A stretch of 64,000 nucleotides of DNA from Ailanthus altissimus (lineage: Eukaryota > Streptophyta > Magnoliopsida > Sapindales > Simaroubaceae): contig OX327695.1 in the NCBI GenBank assembly GCA_946807835.1, positions 24,968,501-25,032,500 on the forward strand, read 5' to 3'. The notes under the pieces were generated by a model that was not told where the DNA came from, did no database searches, and saw only the letters and a program-made list of their open reading frames with translations. This document shows, piece after piece, positions 44,843-58,559 of this stretch (its first letter is position 1; each line of letters starts with the position of its first letter). The translations under genes were made by a program, and so were the position numbers.

Positions 44843-46827
44843 ATTAAGAATTACTTATTATACCTATAATTATTTATTTTTAACAACTTTCAATATCCAT
44901 TCATAATAAACTATTAATTATATAAATTAATATTAAAATAAGTTTAATGTAAAATTTATTGCACTTTTTATGACCTATATTTTCTTTCAAAAAAGTTGCA
45001 AGTATTATAAAAAAAATTAATTATAAAATTTATATGATTGGTATTTGATAGAAAATAAAAAGAAATGAGTTTTGTATAAATAGAGGTGTAATATATTAAA
45101 TAGAAAAAAAATAAACTAAATTAAGTTATATTTAGTGTTAAGCAAACATATAAACATGAGTTAAGAAATTTTCGTATTTGAAAGAAAAATTAAACAAAAA
45201 TTCTAATCCTAAGGCCCTATATGTTAAGTCATGCTATTTGCATAACAACGGATTGTACTAGAGTAAAACATTTCTCAGTAATGTCAACTATTATAGTTAT
45301 ATTTTAGAAAAAATACTTTATTATTAATATAGAAATAAACACAAAACTAGAATTAAGGCACAAAGTTCAATAAAAGTTATAAGATATAAAATTAAATATA
45401 TTTTTTAAAAATTATTTTACACTCATGAACTGCATCATTATTTTTAATATTATTGTTGAAATATTTTTTGGAAAGAGGTAGGTTGCATGTATTTCAAATT
45501 TGATCAATGACATATTGAAGTTATATGTCTTCCCTGCTTACTTTATACAGTACAAAAATCTCAAAGTGATTAAAAAAATGACAACTAAAATCAATTTTAT
45601 AAATTGCATGAGATTGTTGTATAATTGTAAGTAAAAACATAACTTATTTATGAGTAGGTTTTATACAAATTAGATAAGTATGTAATATTTGCATAACTAG
45701 ATAGACTTTAAATTTGTGTTAGTTTAATGAAATAAAATAATCTTCGATATATCATTTTATAAAGGTAACAAAATATATATTTGATACCATTTCAATGTCA
45801 TCAAGCTAGGGCAAACTAAACTTCCCTAATAAGTTTCCTACAAATTTCATGTATGATATGATACATTGGGTTAAATATAATAAAACACCAATTGTATTGA
45901 GATGTTGTACTTCTAAACTAAATATCTTCTTACTATTTTCTTTGAGACAAAATGGATTCTTTTTAGGATTAAAAAACTAAACAACCATGAGTGTACTTTA
46001 AGAATGAGCTTTATTTATATTGAATCGCTTAAAAATCTTTTCAAATATAAACAAATTGATAGATAAAAGATTGTGTTAGATTTCTACTCAATCTGCAAAA
46101 CGAGATACTATCTTATTTTTCCTAAATCTTTCATCTAAAATTCTCTTTTTAAGTATTTTTTAATTTTAAAGTTCTGTTTAAAAGTCTCAATTAAATTCAT
46201 GTCATCAAAATATATAACTACAATGACAAATGAAGAATCTGATTTCTTTATATTGGGCCATTAGCATATCCTTGCTTCATCAAGTATTTAATTAAGCGAT
46301 TGTACCACATACACCCTAAATTATTTTAATTTATATAGAGATTTTTGTTGTTTAATTGAGTATAAGTTGTGATTACATGCTTCAAATATTGTAAATCTTT
46401 TAGGAATTTTCATATAAGTATAGGTGTTAAGCTTTTTCAAGACTACCAAACTTATTAAAAATTAAAATGTAACTGTGTCTACTATAGGAAATATGTTTTA
46501 TCGTAATCAATATTAAACCTCTGCGAGAAACCTAAGGTAACAAGCCTTGCTTTATGTCAAATAACCTTGTTATTTTTATTAAGTTTTTATATATAAACCT
46601 TCCAACGTGCTTGATATCTTCAAGTGTTTAAACAATAGGTCCATATACCTCAAGTTTGGTTAGAGAAATTAATTCTACTTGAATTGTCAATTTCTATTAA
46701 TGCAGTCATGCCTATATTTATATTAATCAACAATTACTATTTTAAAATCATCATTTATAATTTTAGTAGTTATTACAAATAAGAAAACATTAACAAAAAT
46801 TATTTCATTACCATTTTACATTTCTCA

Positions 46828-49360
46828 TGTAACACCCCGGAACATTTATTTATTAGATTTTTTTATTTATTAGAATTACTTTTTTTTATTAGGATTAAAT
46901 TTATTTGTTATAGGAAATAGAAGAATTTGATTGGTTGAAAAAGTGTTGGTATAGTAGAAATGGATTCATGGAATTAAAACCTTGATCATTTACACTTTTC
47001 CAACACTTAATCATAAACCAATAGCAATTAGTCACAAAATGAATTGGAAAGTGATAGAATTAGTTAATTTTTAACTAGTTTTTATTTAGTTTAGTTATGA
47101 ATAGTTTTTAGAATTTTTGGACCAATTAAGTGTCACCATTTCTAACCAATGACATTTTTAAAAATTTGGATTTAGTTGAGAGAAAATTTGGCAAGAAAAG
47201 TAATGAGTATATAAATGGGAATAGTGTGAAAAAAACACCCATTTTTACAAGCATAGTATCGTTTCCCCCTTTGCCTTTTCTCTCCATTTTTTTTTTATTT
47301 CCCTTTAAATTCAACAATTCTCAATACTTCCATTAGTAAATTAAGCTCTCAAACCCTTAATTAAACCCCTCTTCATCAAGTTTCAAGGATCAATTTTAAG
47401 TTAGAAGGTGTTATTCAAGGTGAGTTGATGTTAAAATTCTATTGAATATGGATTTGGAGTTTTAAGGGTTAATAGATTAAATAACCATGTAGAATTAGGC
47501 ATTTGTGCTTTTAATTTAATAAATTAGAATTTTATTTATTATGTGTTTATTTTGGCAAATCAAGGTGAAAGCTTGGCTAAGGATAGCCAAGGGAAGGAGA
47601 ATGAGAAGAAGTGGAGGAATTAAGTATATAAGGTTGGTGTACACTTTAGATTGAAATTTAAAATTTTACTTTAGGGAATTTTGGAGTATATTTATGTGAT
47701 TTAATAATATGATGGATGAGTGTGTTGAACTATGGTATTGAATTGACAATTATATAGTTTCTAAATGTATTAAATATATTTTGAACATTGGATATTAAAG
47801 GGTGGTAAAAAAAATAATATTTTGGTATAAATATGAATTTTGAGAAAAATAGGACTTATATGAGAATTTTAAAAAAATCTGGACTAATTTGTAAATATTT
47901 AAAAAAAATTAGGTCTTTATGGAATTATTATGAAATTAAAACACTTGACTTTTTGAAGAAATTGGGTTAATTGCAAAATTGTAAAAATTTAGGCCTATAA
48001 GTGAAAAATTAAAAAATTATGGGCTTAATTATTAAATCTGAAAATTTTGAAACTTATTTGAGTATTTTTGAATATTCTGGACTTATATGGAAACTTTTGG
48101 AACACTTGAGCTTATGTGTAAAATTTTGAAAAATATTTTGGGCATAAAGATAAATAGTAAAAAAATTTGGGCCTATTTATAATAATAAAAAAAATATTTG
48201 TGTCTAAATATGAATAATAGAAAAATTGTGTAAATGTGAATTTGTATAATAATTTAGTTTAATAATAATAATAATAAATTTGTATTAAAAAGTTTTTAAA
48301 AGAAAATAATTTATTAATAATATTATTGAGACGCCCTAAGTAAACTTGAACATTGGTAGGGGAGGATTGATAGTTGGCATGCCAATAGGGTATTATAGTA
48401 GTACTGCATCGTTTGCTTGTTTGATGACACCGCTCTGTGTATCTGATCTGTTATCTGTTTTGATCTGTTCTGGATCCAGTAGGTAGTCACCGAGTGGCCG
48501 ATGCCGGATCACTATCTGATATTTATTAGTCCATTAACCAATCTATAGTATCGTGTCAGTGTTCATTTTGAGCGTCTATTGAGATTAATTCTAATTTATT
48601 AAAATATTTAATAATATTTTAGTTTAATGAATTGATTAATTGATCAATTTTAATTTATTATTATTATATGACGATATTAGTTATTATTAAAAATTTCATT
48701 ATTTATATATATGGTTAATTGGCAATAAGGATAATAAAACAATTTTACTGTTTCAACTTTTGTGTACACCCATTAAGCCGTTATGCTTAGCGCGTTGGAC
48801 TTACCATACGCAGGTAGTAGAGTTGTCTTCCCGGAAGACTGAATAGTGAATCTTTCTGCAGCAGCTCAGAGTCGCTCACATCCTCTTTATACATATAAAT
48901 ATATTTGATAGATATTTTATTTGTCTATAAATTATTGTATATTATATTATAGACATTAATTGTATGTACGTGTATGTATGCGTTTCCCAAGAACTGTTTT
49001 CTTGAAAATTATGATGATATATGATATTTGTTTTGATAATATATTGGATTTGAAATAATTTGGTGAATGTTTAATGTATTTAGATTGCAATATGAGTTGT
49101 GGATAATTATTGAAAAATGGAAAGTTGGTTGAGAATTGACATTGAGATTTAAGAGTGTTTTCTTTTGTCACAGGTAGTGTAAAGTCCAATTTTTTAGAGA
49201 AAACTCTGTCAGTTTTTCTCTGTAAATATTTATTTCAAAAAAAAAATTTAATGTGTTTTTGGTAAATTTGAATAATTGTTTATTATTGTTTGTATTCGAT
49301 ATTATCATAGCATCTCCTAATCTCATGTCTCGATGAAAGGTGAGTGAAAAGTGTATTATA
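46828..49360 (+). mobile_element. Solo LTR H (TGTAACACCCC family)
   Basis: 2533 bases starting TGTAACACCCCGG and ending GTGTATTATA, between exact TCTCA duplications (46823-46827 and 49361-49365). The empty site is visible in R2 near 57235. A T/C-rich leader (about 47255-47335) and a gene-like donor (CAAG/GTGAGT near 47418) are present, as is a conserved-looking GC-richer block at 48350-48560 and 48770-48890. No coding frame. Confidence 0.85.
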
Positions 49361-49642
49361 TCTCATATATAAACAAAATTTGGAGCCTTTTGTCCATTTT
49401 GTGCTTTTTTTTAAGGTTACGTCTCTTCTAAGACTTTATTTCTTTGGGACATGTTTTTTCAAAATTTATCAACTTTTTCATGTATAGTAGTTTAGAAAAT
49501 ATAGATTTCTTTATCATTTGAGCATCATTTTCAAGAGTATCCTAATTTTTTATTTTGTTCTATCGTAGAACAAATTTTTTTAACCAAGTTGTTTGCAATG
49601 TTTCTAACGTGTATTAGATGATTCAGTTACCCTTTTAATTAT

Positions 49643-52600
49643 TGATAAGGGTTAATTAGGTTTAAAATTTTTATCTTTCAAACTTTATATTTGTTTGTTG
49701 AAATTTAGATTATTTGAATTTTTATATATTTTATTATTATTTTGTAAGTTTTGAGTAAATAGGGTAAATATTAATGAAAATCTGAAGAAAATAAGATAAA
49801 AATATTAAATTGCTATAGTACAATACTGCAATAGATTGCTACAGTAACTAACTACAATAAATTTACTATAGTGCCTAGAACGGCGATCACAAACAGTATG
49901 TACAGCACCAGAATCCAGCACCACGAACAGTACTCGTGAACAGTAATCTTAATTCGATTTGTATTTGATGTTTTACCCTAATTTAAAAACATATACTTAT
50001 AAATAGAATATTAAAAAGCCTAATTAAAGAATGAAGACGAGAGAGAAAGAGTAATTTTTGCAGGATTAAGAAGACTAAAAGATTGAAGGCTGTAAAAAAA
50101 TTAGTTTTATCTCTTCAACTCTTTATCTTTCTAGTTTTCTATGATTTTCATGATATTATTATTGATAAACTCTAAAAAAATTTATTTCACCATGAGCTAA
50201 GTTTTTATTTCTGTAGTTAGAATTTTGAATCTAGTAAATAGTTAAATTTTATTAATTCTTAATTTATGAACTTAATACATATAATTGATTCATTCTATCT
50301 TAAGTTTAATACTTTCATTATACCTGATTAATATATTGAATGATTGAGGAACCGTGATGAACTTGACAAATGGATTCATGTGTTTAGTTTAGGATAGTTT
50401 GATACATGATCATATGATAACAACTATGAGTTTTATGTAGGATAGATATATACCTAGATGGCATGCATTGCATAATTTAGACTTGATCTTAATAAATTAC
50501 AATCTAATTTAATTACTATAGATATATAGGTAATTATTAGAATGCGTAATATAGTCAATTGATTATTAACAGATGCTTGTGATGAGATTATTGTCTAAGC
50601 TAATCAATTCGTATTAAGTGAGTAACTAAGATATTAATGAGTCCAATGAAATATTAGGGGATGAGTCTATACCATAGATTATTATCCTTTTGTGAATTTA
50701 TTTTTTTGTTTATTTGCAGTTTAGGTTAAGTTTTAGGTTAATCAATTGAATTTTATATTTTGTGTCACGCCCCAGACCCAAAAGATCCGACACACGACAT
50801 CACTTACATTCATTCACTGCATGTGCACTCATAAATAATATTACACAAAATTTTCAACTTTCCTTCAACACAGAAATCCTTAGCAAGTTGCTAGTAAGTT
50901 CAACACTAAAATCAACCCATAACTTAACATATAAATATAAACTTCTCTTGACCATATTTAAACATTCATTTCAATTTCTTTCAGAATTATAACAATTGAA
51001 TTATGACTGGGACAATTAATAAACCGGAGATACGCAGAGTTTTCTCAGAGATTAACACTCTACTACGTCACCAGTAGCAACTTTGTTACCGGAAGCCCAG
51101 AATATATTCATTGCAAATTCTTACTTGAAATCAACTAGTAACCACACTTTGAAAACTTAAATCAAATCCAGCCACACACAATGAAATAATACATAAGTAT
51201 TTATTCAATAGGGACAAACCAAATATCCTATCCCACGTGTCCCCAAATGAAACACACAACAACCTAGCAACTTAGGGAACCCAAGGAACAGCAGAAGCCT
51301 TGCCAAATCCGCTAAGCACACATGTACCTTATTTACCTGAAATCACCATAAACTATAATGAGTATAAAACTCAGTAAGCATACTAGCTTTTCATATATCA
51401 AATACAAATACATATATGTACACAATGCATATGTATGATATGTTGTTATCAATCAAAATCATAATCTTATCAAATCACATATCATGTAAGCGCTTACACA
51501 TTCTTTCAAAACACATAATAGGAATACCATCACTCAACTACTACTTAGTAGGACTTACATATCACATATCACATAATGAGCCAAATGTCACTCGTAGGTG
51601 ACATACCGTATGAGAGGAATAGTACAAGTGAGGTCTTGAAATTACACACATATAATGCTTATGCCCGAAGGTAAAAGCCAAACCCTCACCCTGATCATCG
51701 GTGAGTCCTCTCACATGCACCAATACGCCACCACACGAATGTGATGACTCACACTTCCTTTAGGTACCAATAGGATCCTCCCTACATACGGAACACATAA
51801 CATATACCAATCCCGAAGGAAAGGCCACACATAAAGGCTCCACAAATCACATAAAATGGCTACTAAGTTAACAGTGAGTTCAAGTACCCTAAAAACACAA
51901 ACTATTTCTCATGGACATATTACACTTCAAAAGCTTTCTTTGTTAAACATATCTTATTTTGAAAGTTCACTTTCAAAAAACACATGTATGTCCATGCTCA
52001 ATGTCAATGCTCACATTCATAAACATATATTTACATTTCATATCAAAACATACTTTGACATAACATAAACATATTCTTAACCATATTTACAAAATCATTC
52101 ATAACACTTACTATGTTTATTGTGATTCCAGTAAAAAGTCTAGTATACTTACCTCTTAACACTTTCAGCTACAAGGCTTAAATCTCCTTAACCTATCAAT
52201 GGAGATTAATCCTTTCATAAGCCTCACAATTCACACAAAATACTTTAAATAGCTTACAAAATTATACACAATGCATTTATCACATCAAATTGGTCTAAAT
52301 ACTTGGTTTCTCAAAACCTGTCATTCTGACCACTTACACTTAACAAAATTTTCTAATACATCAAATGATATCCAATTACTCCAAAATCAGAATATACCAT
52401 TCTTGAATCATATATCCCTCTTATATATGAATATTATATCAAAATTTCTACACAATCCATTCCATACATACCATCAAATCCAAACTACTAACCTGACAAG
52501 ATCAAGATACTTACTGTACAGTATTCAATCTCTTAATTTTATAAAATCATATACCAACTCAAAAATTATAAAACTACCACATAATTACTCTTAACACATA

Positions 52601-53772
52601 TCTCAGTCCATGATAAATATTGCACTTCCAAATCACTGCCAAAAGTATTTTAAAAATATTTTATTCCATAGCTTTAAAAATTTGTTAATTAAATACTGCA
52701 ATGAGCTGATACATTCTAGAAACTCATAACACTTCAACCACATTGATCTAAATTCTCAATTCTGAGTATATCACATTAGACATATAAACTTATCTTATTC
52801 CATAAATTCGTAATTTTTTAAGATCATTCAATAGGTCAAAAATTATTTTCCACTGTAATATACTGTTTACACAGGAAATTTTCAGAATTTCAGGGTCATT
52901 TTGGTAAATTCACTACAAATTCAATTTCCAGAATTTTCAATCGATTCAAAGTTTCAGATGATCCTAAACATGTCTAATTTCATATACTCAAAATTCAAAA
53001 CTAGAATCGAATCACAATAATTTATAAAATTCCTAGATCAAGAGGCTATCCAGCAGAAATTTCACAATTCATCATGATTTATCAAGTTATCTTATAGATC
53101 ATCATCAATTCTCATAAGATCTTACGAAATACACAACAAATCCTCAATTATACATATTTCCAGAAATTAAAACTTAAAGGAATTAACTTAATTAATACCA
53201 ATAAATTGAGAAATAGGTATGATATACCTCTTGAAATTCAAAATTTCAATTTCTTCTTCTTTTTCTTCTTCTTCTCCTCTTTCTCTCCTCTATATTTCTC
53301 TCTTCTCTCTCTCTAAAAGAGGTAGCTCGACCAAAATGAGAGAATTAGGGTTTTAAAAGTGTATTTTTATACTAAGTGACTAATTTTTGGTATTTACAAA
53401 TTTACCCCTAAAACTTTTAAAGTATTACAATTTGGTCCCTAAAATAAATCTAAAGTCTTGCAATTAAACCCAATGCTAATAGTATCACCTTAACCTATAC
53501 AAACACTACTAATAACAATATATAAATCAAGTATCACCAACATACAAATAAAATACGTATATTTATACATTTATAAATACTTATTCTTACCAGTCGTGGA
53601 TACTGGTTACTACATTTTGATTTTCTAAATAAAAGTCAAATAGATATAATTTTAGTAATTGGTTGATAGAAATAGATTGAATAGTGCTTGTGAAATTGAT
53701 ATTTGGACTTAAAATCTTATATTACTTGATACAATAGCGTGCGCTTGCACTTAACTATTATAGCACCAATCA
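49643..53772. mobile_element. Solo LTR J, with G' inside
   Basis: Ends TGATAAGGGTTAATTAGG and GCACCAATCA, exact ATTAT duplications at 49638-49642 and 53773-53777. Net length about 1.27 kb without G'. The text GCGTGCGCTTGCACTTAA near the right end resembles the ends of Ty3/gypsy Tat/Athila-type LTRs, so that class is suggested. The host R1 rejoins to match R2 near 57530. Confidence 0.85.
50763..53614 (-). mobile_element. Solo LTR G' (long-LTR family 2)
   Basis: 2852 bases, plus-strand ends TGTCACGCCCC and GGTTACTACA, exact TTTTG duplications (50758-50762 and 53615-53619). It is the inverted counterpart of G at 26844-29398 over its whole length, including the AG-rich leader, the AAGAG/GTAAGT-like site and the GCTTACATATCA-rich middle. 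It is longer than G by about 300 bases. Confidence 0.9.
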
Positions 53773-56560
53773 ATTATATTATTCTACAAGAACAATTGCT
53801 CGAGTTAATGTCCTAACAGTTGATATATGTGACTTAGTTACTTTTGATGCATTGGATAATTCATTAAGGACAAAGAATCTTTCATACCTTATTTTTATAT
53901 TAATTTATGTGAGGATTCAATTAAGACACGGTGATCATTTTTTTAAAAAAGTTTATGCCTTACTTCAAGAGGTATTTTTCATTCCTCTAATGATGAAAAT
54001 ATTATCTCATTAAAATTACAATCAATAAATAGTGAAGTAAAAAGATTACCCATATGGACTCAAAATATCTAATAATGAGTTAAAACTATAATATGATGAT
54101 TTATACAAACAATCTAGCAAATGCAATATTGTGAATAAACATTAAATAAATATATGACTGCCATGTAGATAAATTAATCATAATAATAAAATAGCAAAAA
54201 TATTCACTTAATTAGTTCACAACTATTTCTTTGAATCTTTTGTAAAAATAATAATGATTCAAGATCAATATTTGAATAGGACAATCTAATTATAAGTTTG
54301 TTGGTGAGTAAGTAGTACAAATATTCTTATTAAAAAATAAATTTTTTAGTTCTTTAATGTTGATCTTGGGTGACCACGCAGTCATATTGTACCATAACCA
54401 TTTTTGAATTATTAAACTTATAAATTATTATTGTATAACTTTTAATTGAATTTATGATTATATAGTACAATCTAGATATTATACTTAATGTAGAAGCCTT
54501 TCTAATATGTACTTTGTGCTTGAGACATAAGAAGTAATGTAAATATATTTTATATCATTATTATTTAAAGTCCCAATATGATATCTATTTCAACGTATAT
54601 ATTTAAAACATAACAAATTTCTTTTGAGCTCACATACATATAAAATATTATTAATATATAATTTTGTTCCACTTATTAATAAAATGGTTGTTCTTTCAAA
54701 GCCCTCAATAAAATATGCAAGACTTGATATAGTATTTACTTTTTTTTTAATTATTATTACTTTTGACAAATATTTCTCATTTTAAAAGATAATATGTGTA
54801 GTTACACTACTAATAAACAAGTAGGAAAAAGTAAACAACTCATTTCTAAATAAAAGATCATATTATATATCAGAATAAATTTCAAAAATTATAAAGTACA
54901 AAATGTTACACTTGTTTATCAATATTTAGTGCAAAAAAGTATATAAAGTCATAGCACGCCAATATTCACTAAAACTTTAGTGGATAGTCCCATCACAATC
55001 AAATGATTAATACTTTCTTTTATATCTAAAAAATAAAAATAGAAACATTTAAATATTTGTAGGATCTAAGTTATGAATGAGAATAGTCACTACAATCTTG
55101 ATGTCTCACAAAGTTTGATAAAATATTTTGGCATACGACATATATATAATCAGCATTTTTTCATCACATAAATAACAAATAATTTTGTAATAGAGATTTT
55201 ATTTTCTGCACCCTTGTTTTTGTTTCGGTGATTTTATCTTTTTTTAGTGTTCTTACGTTCTAAGTATTTATGATCATTAAGGGAGAAATAACTACACCCT
55301 TAACAACCTTCTTGACCACATTCATTATTGTAGGCATTTACATTTTTTTCAAGGAATGATTAAGAATTTGTATTCATGATTTTTTTTAATAAAAACTTAT
55401 TATTTTATTTTGTAAGTAGAATACATGAGATTAATTTTAAATATTTTCTAAATCAATATTTTTTATATTGTTGTTGCATAATAATATTAGAGGCATGAAA
55501 AATAAAGAATGTCTTTTTTAATATGTCTTATTTTTTAATTTTTTTTATATATGTTATTTTAGTTGTGAGGTAATTTTGAATAAAAAATAATTATATTTAG
55601 CAACAATTTTAAAATCTTACAATCTTATATTCATCGTACTTATGTCTTACTTTATATAGAATATATTTTTTTTATGATTATATTTTTCCTAAAGATTTTT
55701 TGAAAGAATCTATGGTTCTTTACTATTAGATATTGAATTTTTAAACTTTTATGTAGATGAGGGAGGAAAATCATAAGTTTTGATTTCTTTTGTATGGAAA
55801 CTAGAGTTTCCTTTTCAATTTATTGCATATAGGTACATTTTCACATGCAATAGTTACAAAAGGTAGTTGTTTTTAGACATTACAAGAAAAAAATAATAAT
55901 AACATGCACAAAATAATAATAATCAAAGAGGTTTGGCTTACTATATAATGATATAATAATAATTAGGATGCACTAACCTTTTATTACATAAATTGATAAA
56001 TTTTAATTTTAATGTGTATGTATACAAAATGAAGTTTTGAACTTCAACTCTTACTAAAATTTTAGATTCCATATTTATTTGTTTTGCAAACTCTAAATTG
56101 CAAGTACAATATTTAAAATTAAAAACATTTACTCTTTACTTTTTAATATAAAAGGTTCTCCACGTTGCAAGTACAATATTCAAACTTTTACTTTTTTATA
56201 TGAAAGATTCTCCAAGTTGCAAGTACAATATGTCAATATTCAAACTTAAAGAATAAATGATAAACATTTACTCTTACTTTTTGATATGTAATATTCAACT
56301 AAGTAGCAATAATAATACAGTTTATATTGATATGAACTTCATATAAACAATAGTACAGTTCATGTTGATAATGTACTATAAATAATATATAAATAAACAC
56401 ATTATATTTAAAAGCTCTTTGTAAAATGTTTATCTATTTCACGTTAAAGAAAAGAAAGGTATACAAGACATATTTATAGTATGATTAAAGGGTTAAAGGA
56501 TGCTTTTTTTTATGTGGGATTTTTAATTTGATGGTGGAAGTCACCAGTCTCACAACATTT

Positions 56561-56580
56561 ATATATATATATATATATAT
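56561..56580. repeat. (AT)n microsatellite
   Basis: Ten AT units near the right end of R1. Confidence 0.9.
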
Positions 56581-58559
56581 TATCATATTAATATATAGTT
56601 GAATGGGACTAAAAAAGAAAGAAAAAAAATAATGCTTCTTGTGTGTTGGGAGTAGTTTCTAATTAAATATGAAATTGTCAATAAATTGGTCACATTCACA
56701 TAACATGAACACGAGGATGACTCTTGGAAACTAAACCCAAACATATGGGGAGTGGATGAGAATGGAGTCAGGTTTATGTGGCTAAGGAGTTGGGTCTAAT
56801 GAATATAATAAAGTTTAAGTTTGGTCAAAATGTGTCTCGGAGAATATATTTCATTGTAATTAATACTAATTTTTTTATGAGAAATTTAAGGTAACGAATC
56901 TTAGTTTGTATTGAATATGTTATTTTCTCGTTAGTTTGTATTGTATTGAATATGTATTTAAGGTAATCAATCTCATTATTTTTATTATGTGTCTTATATA
57001 AAATTATTTGTATCAAATATGTTTAACATCTTCAAGTGTTTAGGCAATAGATTTATATACTTTAGGTTTGATTAGAGAAATTAATTTTACTTGAATAACT
57101 TATTTCTATTAAAGTAATTATACTTATATTTATATTTATCAATAATTATTGTCTGAAAATCATCACTCATAATTTTAGTAATTATTACAAATAAAAATAC
57201 ATTAACAAAAATTATTTCATCACCATTTTTATATTTCTCATGTATAAACAAAATTTACAGGCCTTTTATTCATTTTAAAATTTTGTGCCTTTTTTAGGGC
57301 TAATATTTCTTTTGAAACTTTATTTCTTTAAGAGCAAATGTTTCTTCAACGATTGTCAACTTTTCATATATTAGTCGTTTAAAAAATATGAATTTATTTA
57401 TGATTCAAGCATCATTTCAAGAATATCCTAATTTTTTATTTTTTTCTTTTGTAGAACAAATTTTTTGAATTAAGTTGTTTGTCATACTTCTAACGTGCAT
57501 TAGATGATCCAACTACCCTTTGATTATATTATTTTATAAGAAAAATTATTCGAGTTGATGTATTAGCAGTTGGTATATGTGACTTGGTTACTTTTAATGG
57601 ATTTGTAAATGCATTATATAATTCATTAAAATGAACAGTCCTTTACACATTATTTTCATATTGATTTATGCGAGGATCTAGACGAGACATGATGATAATT
57701 ATTTTAGGAAAATTCATGCCTTATTTTAAGAAACATTTTTTCCCCTCTAATAATAGGAATATTATCTCATTAAAATTACAATCAATAAATCGTGAAGTAA
57801 ATAAATCACCTATTTAGACTCAAAATATCTAATAATTGATAGTGAATTAAAACTAACATAATCTAATGATTTATGCAAGCAATCTAACACTTGCAACATT
57901 TTAGGTAGACATTAAACAGATATGTGACTATCGTGTAGATAAATCAATCATAATAATAAAATAGTAGAAAGGTTCACTTAATTCGTTTGCAACTATCTTC
58001 TTTAATCCTTTGTAAAAATGAAAAGGATTCAAAATCTATATTTAAATGGGATAATCTAACTATAAATTTAACTTGTGTGCAAGTAGTATAAATATTTTTA
58101 TTAGACAATAAAATCTTATAGTTCTTTAATAAGTGTCCATGAGAATTTTCAATGTTGATCTTGGGTGACCAAACGGCCATATCCTAGCATGACCATTGTT
58201 AGATCACTGAACTTTTGATTCATTACTATGTAGTTTTTAATTGAATTTATGATTATGTAGTACATTTCGTATATTATACTTAAGGTATAAGCTTTTTTAA
58301 TACGCACCTTGTACTTGAGACATAAGAAGTAATGCAAAAATATTCTACATTATGATCATTTAAAGTCTTATTGTAATATATATTTCAATTGATATCTTTA
58401 AAAAAAAGTAGATTTCTTTCGAATCTGCCTACACATATATAAAATATTATCAATATGAAACTTTATTCCACCTGCTAATAAAATTGTTTCTCTTCCAAAA
58501 CCCTTAATTAAATATGCAAGACTTGATATAGTATTTACTTTTACTTTAATAATTGTTAT

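Larger units (their letters stand above)
44860..56804 (-). pseudogene. Copia segment R1, minus strand, with nested solo LTRs H, J and G'
   Basis: Heavily decayed copia pol. RT is readable right to left at about 46556-46040: KARLVTLGFSQR, IDYDKTY, MWYNRLIKYLMKQGYANGPI, KKSDSSFVIVVIYFDDMNLI (the YVDDM motif as YFDDM at about 46201-46215) and MKDLGKI, interrupted by stops and frame changes. Sequence to the right (49366-49642 and 53773-56804) is more 5' internal sequence, shown by its match to R2. About 44.9-46.0 kb would hold the RNase H side but is barely readable. The last 160 bases (56640-56804) are repeated at 63198-63361. Confidence 0.75.

Noticed and set aside
27791..52594. Conserved short frames in G (27791-28021) and G' (52271-52594)
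   Set aside because: They follow from the overall nucleotide identity of the two LTR copies; no start context, no motif, and stops appear just outside.
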